Source: Isoetes taiwanensis (Eukaryota > Streptophyta > Lycopodiopsida > Isoetales > Isoetaceae). From it: a DNA stretch of 64,000 nt. The notes beneath the pieces are model-generated. The model saw nothing but the letters and a program-made list of their open reading frames with translations. It did not search any database and was not told where the DNA came from. Below are positions 45,685-58,400 of the stretch, piece by piece. Position numbers and translations under genes: made by a program. Location of the stretch: NCBI GenBank assembly GCA_021234155.1, contig JAJEKV010000002.1:25970617-26034616 (forward strand). Reading direction: 5' to 3'. Within the stretch, counting starts at the first letter, position 1. Every line of letters begins with the position of its first letter.

Positions 45685-46383
45685 GAATCTTTGAATAAAA
45701 TTTTGAGCTTGTATGTATATATGTTCCTAGAATTAATGTAAAAAAAAGGGGGAGAGAGAGAGAAAAAAAAGTCAACTCTGGTCAAACCGTGCGAAATGCC
45801 TCTGCATCGCGAACGCAGACCCCTCCTTGATTTTTATCTTACGTTGCTAAATTTTTGTAATACTAGTTGTTAGAATGCCTAGAATTTATTAAGAATTACA
45901 GTATAGCACTTTAAATTTGTCAAGAATATCAAAAATTAGTCGAAAATGGCCCCACTAGGGTCTGACCCAAGTGGCCCATATTTGTACTTTTACATGTTAG
46001 TTTAATATAAAATAAGTTGGTAGATAGCTAGAACAACGAATAAGGCAGTTTAGCATATTTTATTTCTTAAAAAGATTAAAAATTAGCTGGAGTTGACCCC
46101 ACTAGGGTCAACCCGCACCATTTTATTTCTTAAAAAGATTAAAAATTAGCTGGAGTTGATCCCACTAGGGACCTGCGCCAAAGGCCCATCCGTTGAGGAC
46201 ACAGACGTCATTGGCGCATGCTGACCAGAGTCATGTGAGTTTGAGCAAAAATTTTGCAAGACTGCTTGGGAAAGGTTCTTAGTGCGCATTTTAGCCATTT
46301 GTCATGCATTCTAGTGTCTTGTAGTACCCCATTCTAGCTTTTCAATCCATTTGAACCTCATCTTAAAAAAATTCCCACAGTAG
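45685..46383. other. No gene; local direct repeats
   Basis: AT-rich. Two adjacent ~60-bp copies (near 46058-46115 and 46121-46170) share TTTTATTTCTTAAAAAGATT and AGCTGGAGTTGA. A more diverged relative lies near 45920-45965. A GA-rich run is at 45747-45770. Confidence 0.5.
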
Positions 46384-46453
46384 CGGGAATCAAACCTCCC
46401 ATCCATAGAGATGAACCCCTCCAAACCCCCCCGTGCCAACCACTAAGGGCTGG
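46384..46453 (-). repeat. tRNA-derived SINE head
   Basis: On the minus strand, CCCTTAGTGGTTGGCACG (A-box-like, from about 46450) is followed by GGTTTGATTCCCGC (B-box-like, 46384-46397), about 50 bp apart, as in pol III promoters of plant SINEs. The body would extend to lower coordinates. Its 3' end and target duplication were not identified. Confidence 0.45.
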
Positions 46454-46695
46454 CATCGTTTATAATTGAATTATAATCCTTAATTAGATTTAAGCTTTAA
46501 CTATGTTAGATAATATAAATGGCCAAGCCTTAGAGTTAGAACCAAGACCCTTAAGCTAGATAGAGACAACATCTGCATTCATCTTAGCTTAGTTGTCGCT
46601 CTTATCTTGCTAAGTGTCTTCTTATCTACATATAGGTAGTATAACCAAATCTTTTTCTTAGAAACCCAGCTAGTTGCCAAGGCCTGAGCGCCTGG

Positions 46696-47224
46696 CAATG
46701 TTGTTAAAAAACCCGTTTTTTATTTTTAAAGTACCTTTATAAAAATCCTCATGTTTTTTAAAGGATTTTTATAATTTGGCATGGCCAAAAAAAAAAAAAA
46801 AAAGAAAGATTGCGCATTCTTTGATATGTGCTATAGTTAAAATGCATAATTTTACTACAAGTTACAAGATGTAGCATGTCAACAAGTAAATCAAAAATGT
46901 ATGCTGCTACTAGAAACTATTAAGTTCAAGTACAAAGATATCATAGTTGTTTTGCCATGCAACTCTTAAGAAAGTTCAGAAAAATATTATTATAGAGATT
47001 AGGAAATATAAGAATTTCATATACAAAGATAAATAAGTTCAAGAACATCATATATTTGAATAAACAAAATCACAGTCTAAGGATTTTTAAGGATTTTTAA
47101 GATTTTTAACGTATTTTATATGAAATACGTTTTTAAAGATTTTTTCCAAAAATTTTAAAAATCTTCAAAAAATCTTCAAAAACGTTTTTTAAAGGTACGG
47201 ATTTTGACGTACTTAACAACATTG
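46696..47224. mobile_element. hAT-type MITE (529 bp) with perfect 8-bp target duplication
   Basis: Terminal inverted repeats CAATGTTGTTAA (46696-46707) and TTAACAACATTG (47213-47224), flanked on both sides by GCGCCTGG (46688-46695 and 47225-47232). An 8-bp duplication and CA...TG ends are typical of hAT elements. The interior is AT-rich and noncoding. Confidence 0.85.
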
Positions 47225-47758
47225 GCGCCTGGGCGCCTTCAGGGTTGCCTGGGCGTAGTGAGGGATGGCGCCTAGGAGGTGCAGTGATGGATGGCGCCTG
47301 TGAGCCTGCGAGAGCGTGCCTGAGCGTATGCGCCTGAGAGCATGCCTGGATTGGTGGAGCGCGGTAGTGAGGAGGCACCTCCACTGAGCGATTTCCCTAA
47401 GCGGTTTTTCTGAGCGCCGCCTTCCCTGAGCGTCTGGGCGATTGGCGTTGGGGGCGTCTGTTTTCCAGCACCCAGTTGTGAAGAGGTTACGGTTCGGAGG
47501 CGTCGGGTGAGGTCTTGTCTGTTGGAGGTATGCTTGTTGCTTCTGGCAATAGCATGGATTTTTGGATGTGTAGTCATCCTGGCAACAGTTTTTTCCCAGG
47601 TGGTTTTTAATCTGGGCCATGGTGATTATGTTTTATTCTGTGGGCTTCGGTCCTTGTTCTGGTTAGGGACTTCGGTCCCGTTTTGTACTTGTGGTCCCAT
47701 AACCCGATTGGGTTCCGTGGACATTAAAAGTTTCTTCCTTCCTTCCTTCCTTCCTTAG
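47225..47758 (+). repeat. GC-rich insert ending in a CTTC microsatellite, possible retroposon 3' end
   Basis: A GC-rich block (47225-47500) with many GGCGCCT/GAGCG motifs, then a stretch ending in tandem CTTC (47737-47756). The terminal simple repeat suggests a non-LTR retroposon tail. The ORFs crossing it are not convincing. The hAT MITE inserted into its left part. Confidence 0.35.
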
Positions 47759-48189
47759 AAATTGTTGTCACACGTTGGTATGATATACCAACACACGTTA
47801 TAGATGCACTACCATCAAGTATCTTCCGCTATGCCTTTGTAGCATAGATAGTTATCTGGGAATTCATTCTATCTAGGTAATTTAGTCCAACACACAAAGT
47901 ACACCCAGTAAGTAAGTCTCCTTATACCATCCCATAACAGTAAATAAGTACCTTTCTCAATGCCTAGTAAAGTGCCAAATGCCAAGTGGGTTATTGGAGG
48001 CAGAGTGGATAAAGGTATAAAAATAGGGTTTGTAGAGTAAGTAGACATAAATAATTGTTGTTGTGGTAGTATTACTTGCCCTATGCACTTTAGGGCAGTC
48101 AAATAGGTCAAGAGAAAATTCGTTGTAGATCTTCGAGGCCTTGGTACAGGAGCCACTCGACAACATCAACGAATTGAAAGCAGAGGGCA

Positions 48190-48625
48190 ACCTTATGGAG
48201 GAAACTTCAGCAAATCAAAGGCCAAGATGGTGTACAGGGAAGCCCGAACACAAATAATAAAGGGGAGCCTACAGGAAGGACATTTGCGACAACAAGAATA
48301 GATACAAGAGTTGCCAAGAGGGCTATGCAACAGCTAATGGGCATCATGGCACTTAGAAAATTAATCACATTAGGGGAGGAACATCTCCTAGTCAAGGATA
48401 TTCTCCAAGTGCCATATTGTCTCGAGAAAGGGCCCCACATCGATGACTAATGTCACAGCTACGCCACCAACAAGTAGACGACTTCATCGACTTATGATAT
48501 CAAGAGTTCTAAAGGATGTGGACATACCTCCTAGGAAGGGTAACTATCGCAGATATACAGGTCATAGTAGTATCAGATTTAGACTTCAAGCAAAGATGCT
48601 TTGGCTAAGAAGGTATTGCAAGCCA
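48190..48625 (+). pseudogene. ORF2 remnant of element 2
   Basis: Frame fragments match the middle block of ORF2 in element 1: ITLGEEHLLVKDILQVP (about 48362-48412) against VGGQEYLFLNDIKTFP; then ATPPTS followed, after a frame shift, by VDDFID and YQEF against TPPPSTS ... EDFID ... DEF; then RYTGH against TYTGH. The order and spacing are kept. This shows that ORF2 belongs to the element lineage. Confidence 0.55.
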
Positions 48626-49990
48626 GCAAGGGTGGGTTGCTCAGGAATAGAAATATGGTGAGACCGCAACAAACATCTTCCTCATCAGCCCCGATACTTC
48701 AGAGTATCTACATCAACCTCGATAGCACCATCTCAAGATCATGACAATCTTCGATCGTCCACCTTAGAGATTGGAGGTCAAACACTATCAAGAAGAGGCA
48801 CCATGGGGGACAAAATACTAGCATCACTAACTGATCAGTCAAGAGTATAGTCCCTGCACATGGATGCGAATAAACTTCTCTCAGGAAGAGAAGTTGCACA
48901 GTCAGAAGTGGTAAAGCACTCAACATTGTCATCGGCCTTATAACACCAGCATGTGACTGCCAAGACGAAGAGTCGAATCGACAAAATCAACACAACAATA
49001 TCAATTCAGGAGTTAGAAGAATCATCCTCAAATCTCGTAACCTCCAAAGTAGATGAGTCAACATGAAAGTTTCTAGAATGTGAAGAACATTACCTTCAAG
49101 CCTTTGGGACGCGACACCGAGACACTACCATCAAGTCCACTAATATGGATAACTTTAATGAAGGTAGTCAACATCAACATTAAGGACGAGCAGAATTAGA
49201 ATATGTTCGACAAAAGAAAATAGGGCACACGAATGATTATACAACAACTCCAAGGAGACTAGATTTTTCAACAAATTATGGATCATCGCCTTGCTACTCC
49301 AACGACTAACGACCACACCAGCTTTAAGCAAGCTAGAGGACCTATCAGACAGTTGAATATCTTAGAATTATGGGTGATAACATCCATGATGGGATTGGGA
49401 CGAAATTGCGAGTAGATTTTTGTCATTTCTTTTAGAAATGATGGACCCAAGATTGAGCAAAGCTTCAAGGATTGGGAAGAAACACGTATGGAGTACTAAA
49501 ACTACATACATTGCTGACAGATATCCAATATATTAGAACCTCTTTGTGAGCTTGATCACCTTGCTAAGAAGGACTCAGTAATAGGATAACTGTCGACCAT
49601 GTATATGACGAGTACCTCCACAGCATAAGGAATAATCCGACCAAATGAAGGGAAGCAATCTAATAAGTCCAGTCAACTTCTTAGATGGCATCAAATCAAA
49701 GGTGGGACTAAGGGCAATAATTAAGAAAGGGGAGATCCTAGAGTATAGATTAGATTTAAAACAAGAATAATTATTTAATTACATAGTTTTTTACGTGTGT
49801 CCAAAGGAAATGTCATGCTGACTAAACTTTTGACCATAGAATTTATGTAAGTAATTCTTTAACATGTAACCTTGCACCTCCTAGATGGCGGACATCTTTA
49901 AGAGCAAGACTCTTAAGTCTAAATCTATGCCAGTAAGTATGGCAAGGCTGAGCAATTAGCAGCGCCAAAGGAACAAGAGTCAAGTTCGAC
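48626..49990 (+). pseudogene. Heavily decayed ORF2-end/gag region of element 2
   Basis: By position this should hold the end of ORF2 and gag. I could not find the Gag core or the CCHC knuckle, so it is either extremely decayed or rearranged. No independent gene is supported. Confidence 0.3.
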
Positions 49991-52125
49991 ATCAACCTTA
50001 AGCGGAGAAAAGTAGAGCATCGGCGCTAACTTCTGTACATTGGCAAGCATGACCTCATAATAGGCATGGAATACTAAAGCCAACTGAGGCAATAATTGAT
50101 TGTCATAAGCAAGAGATGTTTATCCCAGCACCAAAGTGAAAGTACCTTATAATTAAAGTTAAGGAAGTAATTTCAATCGCGCAACGCATGACAGTGAGCA
50201 TTTACTTAAGTCCATCATGAGGAATCAGGTCGTACATACTTAAGCTACTAGTCGTCGACCCCGACCACAAGAGTAAGAAGGAAGATGCTACTTTGGAACA
50301 GTTGCCTCAGCCAATTTCTAAGCTAATCAAGAAGTCCCATGATATATCTCTGGATAAAATTTGAGAGCTTTTGCCCTATATAGGTGTACAGTCTGAAATC
50401 ACTCTTGTACCAGATGCAGAGTCGACCAGCAAAGCTCTTTATAGAATGAGCACTTTCGAGCTAGCAGAGCTCAACAAGCAGTTGTAGGAGTTGATCGACT
50501 TGGGGATCCTTTCGGTCAGGATGGAAGTTTAAAGATGTATATCAACCATTGGCAGCTCAACAAGCAAATGACATAATGGATCAGTCCCAAGGAGCAAGAT
50601 TCTTCTACAAAATCGACTTAAGGTCAGGCAATCATCAAATAAGGATGAAGGGGGAAGATATTTGTAAGACTCCTTCAGAACACGATATGGGCACTATGAC
50701 TTCACAGTAATGCCTTTGAGTCTATCGAATGCTCCTCCGACTTTTATACACTTGAGGAACAACATCTTTGAAGATTCCTTGGATGAGTTCGTCGTCAATT
50801 TTTTGCGAAGACATCGTGATCTACAGCAAATCAATGGAAGAGCATGCAGCCCATTTGAGGAAAGCCGTGGATAAGCTAAGACGTCGCCACTTATTGGCAA
50901 GCTTTTGAAGCATCATCTTGCAATGCCATCTCCACTTTGGCAAGCGAATTCGGCAAGAAGATAGAAGAAGCCATCTCCTCTAACATAGAGTTCAAGCACA
51001 TATGGGCTAGTCTTTGCAAGAGCGCAAGGACGAATTAAGAAAGAGAAACCTTCAAACATTTTAAAAAGGAAGGCAATCTTTAATATCAAAGAACAACTAT
51101 ACGTACTTAGATCATCAGGAGTAAGGAAAATATTCCGTGACGCACATAATAGCTCTATTTCCGACCATGCAGAATCTATAAAGGCCTACTTCAAGATTAG
51201 AAGTAGCTACTTCGGCCCGGCATGAAGAAGCAGATAGCCAAGTAGATCCAAGAATGTCAGTTGTGTCAGCAGACAAAGGTAGAACAACTTCAAATTCCAG
51301 GAGTTTTGGAACCTTGGGTGGTGCCAGATGCCAAGTGGGAAGTCATCAACATGGATTTCATAGCGGGCCTTCCAAGGACAACAAGGAACCTTGGTGCCTT
51401 GATGGTTGTGGTAGATAAGTCATCAAAAGAGCACATTCTTGCTTTGGATCTAGCCTCGTTATCTACATAAGAGATTTTTTTCAGGTTGCACGGAATACCC
51501 AGGTCGATCATCACTTATAGAGATCCAAAGTTCTTTAGCGCCATGTAGCAAGACTTCTTCAACACGATCCGCACCAAATTGTGGATGAGTTTTACTTATC
51601 ATTCGCAGTCAAATGGGCAAATAGAGTGCACCAACAAAAATTTTGGAAGACATGTCGAGAAACTATGTTGGAACAAGCAATCCAAATGGGCCGCTTACAT
51701 CCATCTAGTCGAGTTACGTACAATAATATGAAGCAAGGGTCGTCGAAGATGTCTCCCTCCATGATCACTTATAGTTATCAATGCTTGACCCCAGTTATGT
51801 GGCATAATCTAGTGCCCAAGGTGGAAGTTTCTCAACAACGACAGCGGATATGCAACAGCTTGTGGTAGAAGTACGAGAATATCTTCAAACAACATGGGCA
51901 CATCAGAAGAGTCTAGCGGATAGACATAAAACTCCTCAAGAGTTTGTTTTATTGTGGGAGATAATGTTTGGCTCAAGTAAAGGTCAAACAAGTGAAGCTT
52001 CGCATCGGCAATTGTAAGTAGCTTGCTCCAAGGTGGGCGCGTCCCTTCAAGATTTTGGAGCGAGTAGGGAGCCAAGCCTACAAGCTCGATTTACCTACCC
52101 ACCTTAAAATCCACAAGTCTTCCAT
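49991..52125 (+). pseudogene. pol: Protease, RT and integrase remnants of element 2
   Basis: Protease tail HDLIIGMEY near 50048-50074. RT pieces: PISKLIKK near 50308, FYKIDLRSGNHQIRMKGEDI near 50605-50665, and [20 protein letters not shown] near 50807-50865. RT then breaks at about 50907 and the sequence resumes at CNAISTLASEFGKKIEEA (near 50920), which in element 1 lies after RNase H, so the RT thumb and RNase H are deleted. Integrase: ECQLCQQTKVEQLQIPG near 51252-51302 and INMDFIAGLPRT near 51344-51380. Many stops are present. Confidence 0.85.
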
Positions 52126-52422
52126 GTGAGCCTATTGAAGAGGCACACTCCAAACCCGGAGGAGGTTTTGGAAACTCCAATTTTGTTGGCGATGACGGAG
52201 GAACAAATTGAAATAGTGCCCGAGTTAATCCTCGACAAGGCATTCAAGAAGACGAGAAAGTCTCAATTCCTCCAATATTTGGTCAAGTGGAAGCACTTGC
52301 CTATGGAAGACGCAACTTGGGTATTGAAGCAGGATCTAGAGAAGCAATACCCGGACTTTATAAAGGAGTTCGACGCCCGAGTCATCTCCGAGATGGTCGA
52401 CGCCGACTTGCCAGGTGCTTAG
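52126..52422 (+). pseudogene. Integrase C-terminal chromodomain, frame intact
   Basis: An open 98-codon end of pol with a recognisable chromodomain: ILDKAFKK, QFLQYLVKWKHLPMEDATWV, then LEKQYPDFIKEF. The aromatic and WK/ATW positions of the fold are kept. In chromoviruses this domain reads histone H3 marks and steers integration. It is the best preserved part of pol in element 2, and its counterpart in element 1 is broken. Confidence 0.8.
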
Positions 52423-53287
52423 CTAAGTTGTATGTCTTAGTATAGCTCTAGTAAGGCATATGCATTCGGGCTACTAGAGTGCATATGCCAAAGTCTTGGA
52501 AGTGTAGGCGATGATGAGATACGCTCTAAAGGCATTCTCTAGGCCATCACGCACCAAGAGTGCGCATGACCAGGAGGGTCATGTGCGAGGAAGAGCGGCA
52601 TGGTGGGCGATGATAAGACCATGATTCAGATGATCTCTATGCCACGATGCAGGGCATGCGCACTTGACCATGGGGGGGTCATGTAGTGATCATGCGCGAT
52701 GATGGGATCATGAGACGTTCCTAGCTTAAACCCTCAGGGGCATGAGGCACTGCGGGTGTACTCGATCAAAGGGGGATCGTGTACAAGATAGCACCCAATC
52801 ATGGGCAATGATAGGATCATCTTAAATGGTCCTTAAGCTCATATCCTTAGGGGGCCATGATCGAGTGCAAGGTAGTAGGGGTAACCTTGAGCTAGTAGTT
52901 CGGCTCGAGGAGGTAATTAGGGGGGTGGTCCCTTAAAACCACAAACTTATTAACTTAAATAACGTAATGTGCTACTTGTACAGGCCAGTGAAAGGAAGCA
53001 TGGAGGAGGGAGCACGTTACGAGGAGACAGGAGTCATAGATTTTAGACTTAACTATGAACTCCTAATTTTGTTGTAATACTTTTATAATAATAGTGTTAT
53101 GGCTATATAATTTTGTATAACTTATAAATATAGCCTTATAATTACATAATAAGTAATTAACGAAAAGTTGATCTTTTCAATATAAAGTTAAGTTCCTATA
53201 TTCTTGTTGTGAGTTTTGCAGGGCTGTTGCAGGTTCGTCACCTTAGCGTAATGCTAAGGACAACATTATCCTAAGGGGGGGGGAGAA
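52423..53287 (+). other. 3' untranslated region and polypurine tract of element 2
   Basis: No ORF of note. Recurrent CATGATGGGATCATG-like palindromic phrases occur at 52.6-52.87 kb. It ends with a purine-rich tract AAGGGGGGGGGAGAA (about 53273-53287) adjoining the 3' LTR. Confidence 0.7.
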
Positions 53288-54547
53288 TATGACATTCCTC
53301 TGAAACATACGCTATAATAAATACATATATTTCTGGGCCACGTCATTGTACAAGTCTACTTTAGTAGCCTTGTACACCATAGTAGGTGGAAAAGAGGGCA
53401 TGGCGAAGTTATTCATATAACTTAGCCAACCTTAGCATAGGGCCATTTCCACATGGCCTCACCCTATTGGGCACCCGCCACATGGAAGCACCTTATTGGA
53501 GCCATGTCGCAATGACATGGAACCCTAATCTATAAATGGCCAAACCCTAACCCTAGACCATTTTTCTGGCTCCAATAGTCTTGGAACCTTGTTCGCGCTC
53601 GAAACTTCGTTTCGAGAACCGTCTGCTGTGGCACAGTATAACACAGCAGCCCTCGGAGCGTGCACGCATCAGTAGGAGTGGGAGCTACGTCGAACCCCTT
53701 GAAGGCCATGGAGATACCGGGAGTAGGAGGGAGTTCCTCAGGAGTAGGTATTTGGGTTAGAGTTCTTTGTAGATCATCTAGAAGTTAGGGCTCCAGATGA
53801 GTTAGCATTTCGTGTCTCTAATAGAGCCTTCCTAGAACCCTCAGTCTAGATCTTAAATCCTAATCAATGAATCCTAACTGTAAGTTAGATGTATATGATT
53901 AGGTTTAGATGTTCTTCTCATTATTATCATGTTATGTGGATATGTGATGTTGGTTGATCATGTTTGCTCCTCTTATATTGGGAAGGGGGGTATAGACCTA
54001 GTAGCCATTACTTAGTGATGCTCCTAGTTTAGACCCCTGTAGTTCTTATTATTATGCGGCCTGTGCATAGGAACCCACTGGGCTACCGGGGCTATGATAT
54101 GACTCAACACCAGATAACGGGGCTAGAGGAGAAGCAGAGGGAGGGTCCCTGCTGAGCGCGGCTACTGGGGACTCCATAGCGGGCTAGGCCTATGGCCGGT
54201 CACTTCGAGTGGCCGTCAGTCTACCTCCCCATGAGTCCGAGCCTTGGGTAGGAGTTCTCATGTTTTACGGCATATGTTTATCTCTATTGTATCCATGGAT
54301 GTAGGGATGTGCTACCCTTCGTGGTAGTTCGATGTATTGTTATTGCTAGTTCTGACGTTGTTTATGCTTCCGCTGTTATAGGAGCCCATAGGAGAAGGGC
54401 GTGCAAGACACCTTCGTGTCCCCTTCCCGCACTAGAGATACCCTGAAGTGCAGGATAGATAGAGGGCCCGTGCGATCGAAGGACCGGATGGGGGATTTTC
54501 TACGGAGTGTACGGCTGGGCGCTGTATATTTTGTAGGGAGCATCACA
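53288..54547 (+). repeat. 3' LTR of element 2
   Basis: TATGACATTCC ... GCATCACA. The first dinucleotide is mutated from TG to TA. It is collinear with 42304-43823 apart from the deletions noted there, and is followed by the target duplication CTCTT. Confidence 0.9.
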
Positions 54548-54552
54548 CTCTT

Positions 54553-55716
54553 GGTAATATGCTCCTGTCAAAATTTACCTTTCATCTGTGAGCAAGATTA
54601 CCCCAGAGGAGAAAAAAAATGCCATGTAAGATGATTTTGGTTATCAAGAACATTGCAAGAACATTGTAGATTGTTAGGGGATTGTTGGAACTTATCGAAA
54701 AGATTGATCAATGATATAGGAAGGTAAGATTCTATGATTTTATTGAATCAATGAAATCACTTTTATATTTTAACATGTCATTGCATTAATCATGCTCATG
54801 TTCTCACACATTCCACAAACATTTCATAAAGTATAATTCGTCGAGGGACCGTTATTCAACTAGTTAAGCATCATTCAATTGGGTTTTGTAATGTTACGAC
54901 TACATGTTTAAGATGTTCTATAGCTAGTGCTTGCAATGTTTTGGCACTATATAATTTAAGTTATTACACCATTAAAGTATGCAGCTTGCAACAAGTCTAC
55001 AATTGTTTCTCTTCAAAGTCTGTCAAAGGAACTTGGTGTTAAGGAAGCAAATGGCATTTAAGTGCTCCAAAGAAGTAGTCTTTTTCAGTCTGACAAAAAC
55101 CAAAAAATGTCTTCCTCTTTAAAAATTGTACATTTTCAAAGGCAATTTTTTTTTTTTGGTGCATGTGTTTTTAAAAACAAGCTAAAAGTGGCAAATTTTC
55201 GTGTTTTCAAAAAAAGAATCTGCAATTGCACCACAAGTCATTAGTGTGTTTGCTAGGTCATCGTGTTCTCTAGTGTGATTGTAGTCTGCATGAAGATGAT
55301 AAGTATGTGATTGCAACAAATTGATATTGCAATTTCTTGACAAGCATGTTAAGAGGAGTTTTGACCACTGGATTATTTAGCAAATTTTACAGAATCGTGG
55401 ATGGATCTATGAATATTGGATGTATGGTGGATGATCCATGTATGGTGGATGCTAATTAAGTGCATCCACCATGCGAAATCTCTCTTTATGTTATTATTAT
55501 AAGATCGAACTCTACGATCGTCATACTTAGACTTGGACAATGATGATTCTTTAAGATTTCATTGTTACATGTATCTCTATTCAACTCAATTTTCGAGGAG
55601 AAATGGACTCGAATTGAAGTTAATCGTCCACGGGGACCAAAATTGCCTATGAGATCCAATATAATAAAATAGTACATCTATTACTATCAGAATTAAAAAA
55701 AAAAAACAAAACCTTT
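54553..55716. other. No gene seen
   Basis: AT-rich flank of element 2. The short ORFs have no recognisable content. Confidence 0.3.
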
Positions 55717-56116
55717 AATCTTGTCTAAGTCTAGACAAAATTCTAATCTTAAAGTCCCTATTCAAGAGATTTAAATCCAATTAGCAGTCCTAAGAATACA
55801 ACAGGTGATCATGTATTGTTAGGCCCTGATTTGGTCTATCATACTTATTTAACATACTATATCAGAGATCAACCTAATGACTAGAGAGCATTAATAGCAA
55901 ATATGTACACTGTTATTACCAAAAACGACCATCATATATTGCTTTATGAAATTTGAACATCAGTAATAGAGTAATTATGAACTGAAAATATCTTTCATAT
56001 ATGAAAAAACAGTAATCATTGTATCAATTTTTGCAAAGTACCTTGCTGCCAGCAGTCAACAGTATAGCAGTAAGATGGATATTGATTGTACCTCTTGTTT
56101 AAACAATATTAGAACA
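55717..56116 (+). repeat. 400-bp direct repeat, copy 1
   Basis: Nearly identical to 63600-64000 (about 7.88 kb away, same orientation), starting at AATCTTGTCTAA and still matching at the window end. It lacks TG/CA ends, so it is not obviously an LTR. Confidence 0.85.
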
Positions 56117-56803
56117 TTTTTCAGATAAGATACTTACAAGAGCTTTTAAACCTTAGCCAATATGACAAAATAGATGTTTATTTCATGAAGAATACTCATA
56201 AACTCCAAACGAAGAGCAAGAAGTTTGGTTACCTGCATGCCAACCATTCAATTATTAGCCAAAGAAGGGTAAAATCAAAAGGACATGCAGGTAAGCTATA
56301 AACTTCTTGGGTTTATCACCCTTCACATCGAAGGAGTTCCCAAATTTGGTATAAGAAATAAAAATGCAAGACAAATATGTTAGCAAGTATTGTTTTGCAT
56401 TTTTGTGAACTTCACTCAGTCGGCCAGTCCCCTATTGTGAAGCTTCATGGTAGCATTAATGCATCCTGAAAGCCAAATACTGCTATATTACATCATCTTA
56501 CGACCTTAACAAGTTCACAGTTCAACATATAGAGATTAGACTCTTAGATTTAATCAGAGGCAGATGGACAAGAATAGAGAGCCCAACACTATTCCTTAAC
56601 CTCAGATAAGTAAGACAAGGCAGCATATGCAATCAGTCTATATTTATTAGATGCCAAAACTAATAGATAAGCTATTATCAAGTATATTTCTGGTGATTTA
56701 GGCTAAAATCTTTTTCCTGCATTGCTAGGCAGATCAACATACAATTTCTACAAATACATGTGCAACCCAACCAATTTGAGCCCAGAACGTATTTAATAAG
56801 CTT
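56117..56803. other. No gene seen
   Basis: AT-rich. It may continue the 400-bp repeat, but the partner sequence lies beyond the window. Confidence 0.3.
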
Positions 56804-58400
56804 GGAATAGAATAGAATAGAATAGAATAGAATATACATTAACGTCCCTCAGGCCGTGAGGCCCCCGGACTTTTGTAGCATCCTGCGAGCTCCCAAAAAT
56901 TAGGGTGCTGCCAACAAACAGACGCACAGGTTTATGTAGCCTTCTAGCGGGCTTCTCTTGTTCTTTTTAATACCCGCATCGTGCTTTTTAGTTGGCTTCT
57001 TTGGCCATACACAATGCATCGTTATCAACAGCTTTGAGTCGTCCTTTGTGGGCCTCTCGTTCGTTCATTAGAGTGCTTCTCGATTATCGGACCCTTCTCT
57101 TTGTGCACCCCCTGTCTAATTATCATCTCTTTATAGCTTTCGCTACATCCGTAAGCCGCCTCTTTCTTTGTCCATCAGTCTTTGGGGAGGGGAGGTCCCA
57201 CCTGACCTTGTTAAATTTGGACCTTATGTCCGCCAGAGACCTGGACATTCTTTGACCATATGCATTTCGCCTTCTATTTTGCCTCAGATCACATAGCCGG
57301 CATATTCGCCTCTGCTCCTCTACATTTCTCCACCTATCCTTCTCAATTCTGAGATCGTGGCTCCCCATTCTCAACCTAGCTAGCGTTCCTCTGTTTCTTC
57401 TACACAGCAGGTCGCTTTTGTATGTAATATGTCCTATCTCGTCCCCTTGAAGGTTCCCAATAGCCATTCCACTTTCGGACCAGATGCCGCGGCCAGCCAA
57501 ATTTCTCATTGCCCCTCGTCTGGCCCATTCTTCGTCCCATCCATTTGCTTGTATAATCTGATTTAATTGCATCCCCATGCTTGCCGGCCCATCTCGCCAC
57601 ATCGTTAAACCATCCCTTGCCTTTTACTATGTGTTGCTTTTGTTGATTCCTCCATCGCCAAAGGATTTATAACTTATCCTCTTTCCCATAACTCAAGTAT
57701 CCTTTATTAGGTACCTTATCGTTCTTTCCCATGCTCTCACCTCCATTGGCTTTTCTCCTGTTTCATATATGATTGTTGCTAATGATGTACCTCGCTTTCA
57801 CCCGGAATTCCCCGTCCGCGCCATTGTCTCAAGATCCCTTCCTCGCTTTCTCCCACTTTTTCTCTCATAGACCTGGTCCCCATGTTTCACATCCGTGATA
57901 ACCTCATACGATGCTACTAATGTGCTAAATAGATATGTTTTGATTTCCCAGTTGGTGATTCTGTTGTTAGTGCAGTAATTCATCATGGTGTAATAGTTTC
58001 CCATTGCTGCCTGGAATCTGTTGTCTGCCCCTTTTGACCACTTCCCCCCGCCATGTGTGTCATAGCCTGTACTGTATCCCCGCGGGTTTCCTCTAGCTCT
58101 CCCTTTGTATTTGAAGGGCTTGTGCTTCGTCTTTGTACCGAAGGTCACTATTTTTGTCTTGTCCAGATTGACTATTAATCCTGTCTCCAAACAGAACTCT
58201 TCTAGTATCTCTAGCATTCTGTGCATTCCTTTGACTTTGGTTGCCATCATACCTAAGTTGTCTGCATATAGCATTATTGGAACCTTCGTTCTCCCTATCA
58301 TTGGTGCTTCCTTATCTCCCTCTTTCTCCTCTAAGAATTCCTGTAGGGCATCTATGTATATCCCAAAAAGCGTGGGTGATAATGGGCATCATTTATGTGC
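56804..58400 (-). pseudogene. 5'-truncated LINE (I/L1-type RT C-terminal half)
   Basis: Minus strand, 5' truncated near 58400. RT palm fragment with SPTLFGIYIDALQEFL (about 58380-58330) and the catalytic box as YADN (near 58268-58257) instead of the usual YADD. Then CLETGLIVNLDKTKIVTFG (thumb side) and a C-terminal zinc-finger-like region with LRMGSHDLRIEKDRW and RICRLCD (57.36-57.29 kb). A 3' region follows, ending in tandem TATTC (seen as GAATA at 56806-56832), the probable LINE tail. Inactive remnant. Confidence 0.8.

Larger units (their letters stand above)
42304..54547 (+). mobile_element. Ty3/gypsy chromodomain element 2, complete with LTRs and target duplication
   Basis: 5' LTR 42304-43823 and 3' LTR 53288-54547, flanked by a perfect 5-bp duplication CTCTT (42299-42303, 54548-54552). 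PBS at 43825-43836 and polypurine tract at 53272-53287. Recoverable interior in order: ORF1-type region with an H3 fold (to 45684), ORF2 remnant (48.2-48.6 kb), protease/RT/integrase remnants (50.0-52.1 kb) and a chromodomain (to 52422). It is interrupted by a hAT MITE, a SINE head and other insertions, and lacks the RNase H region. Same lineage as element 1. Confidence 0.9.

Noticed and set aside
47507-47758. Hydrophobic 83-codon ORF as a small membrane protein
   Set aside because: It runs into the CTTC microsatellite and spans a probable retroposon tail, with no supporting context.
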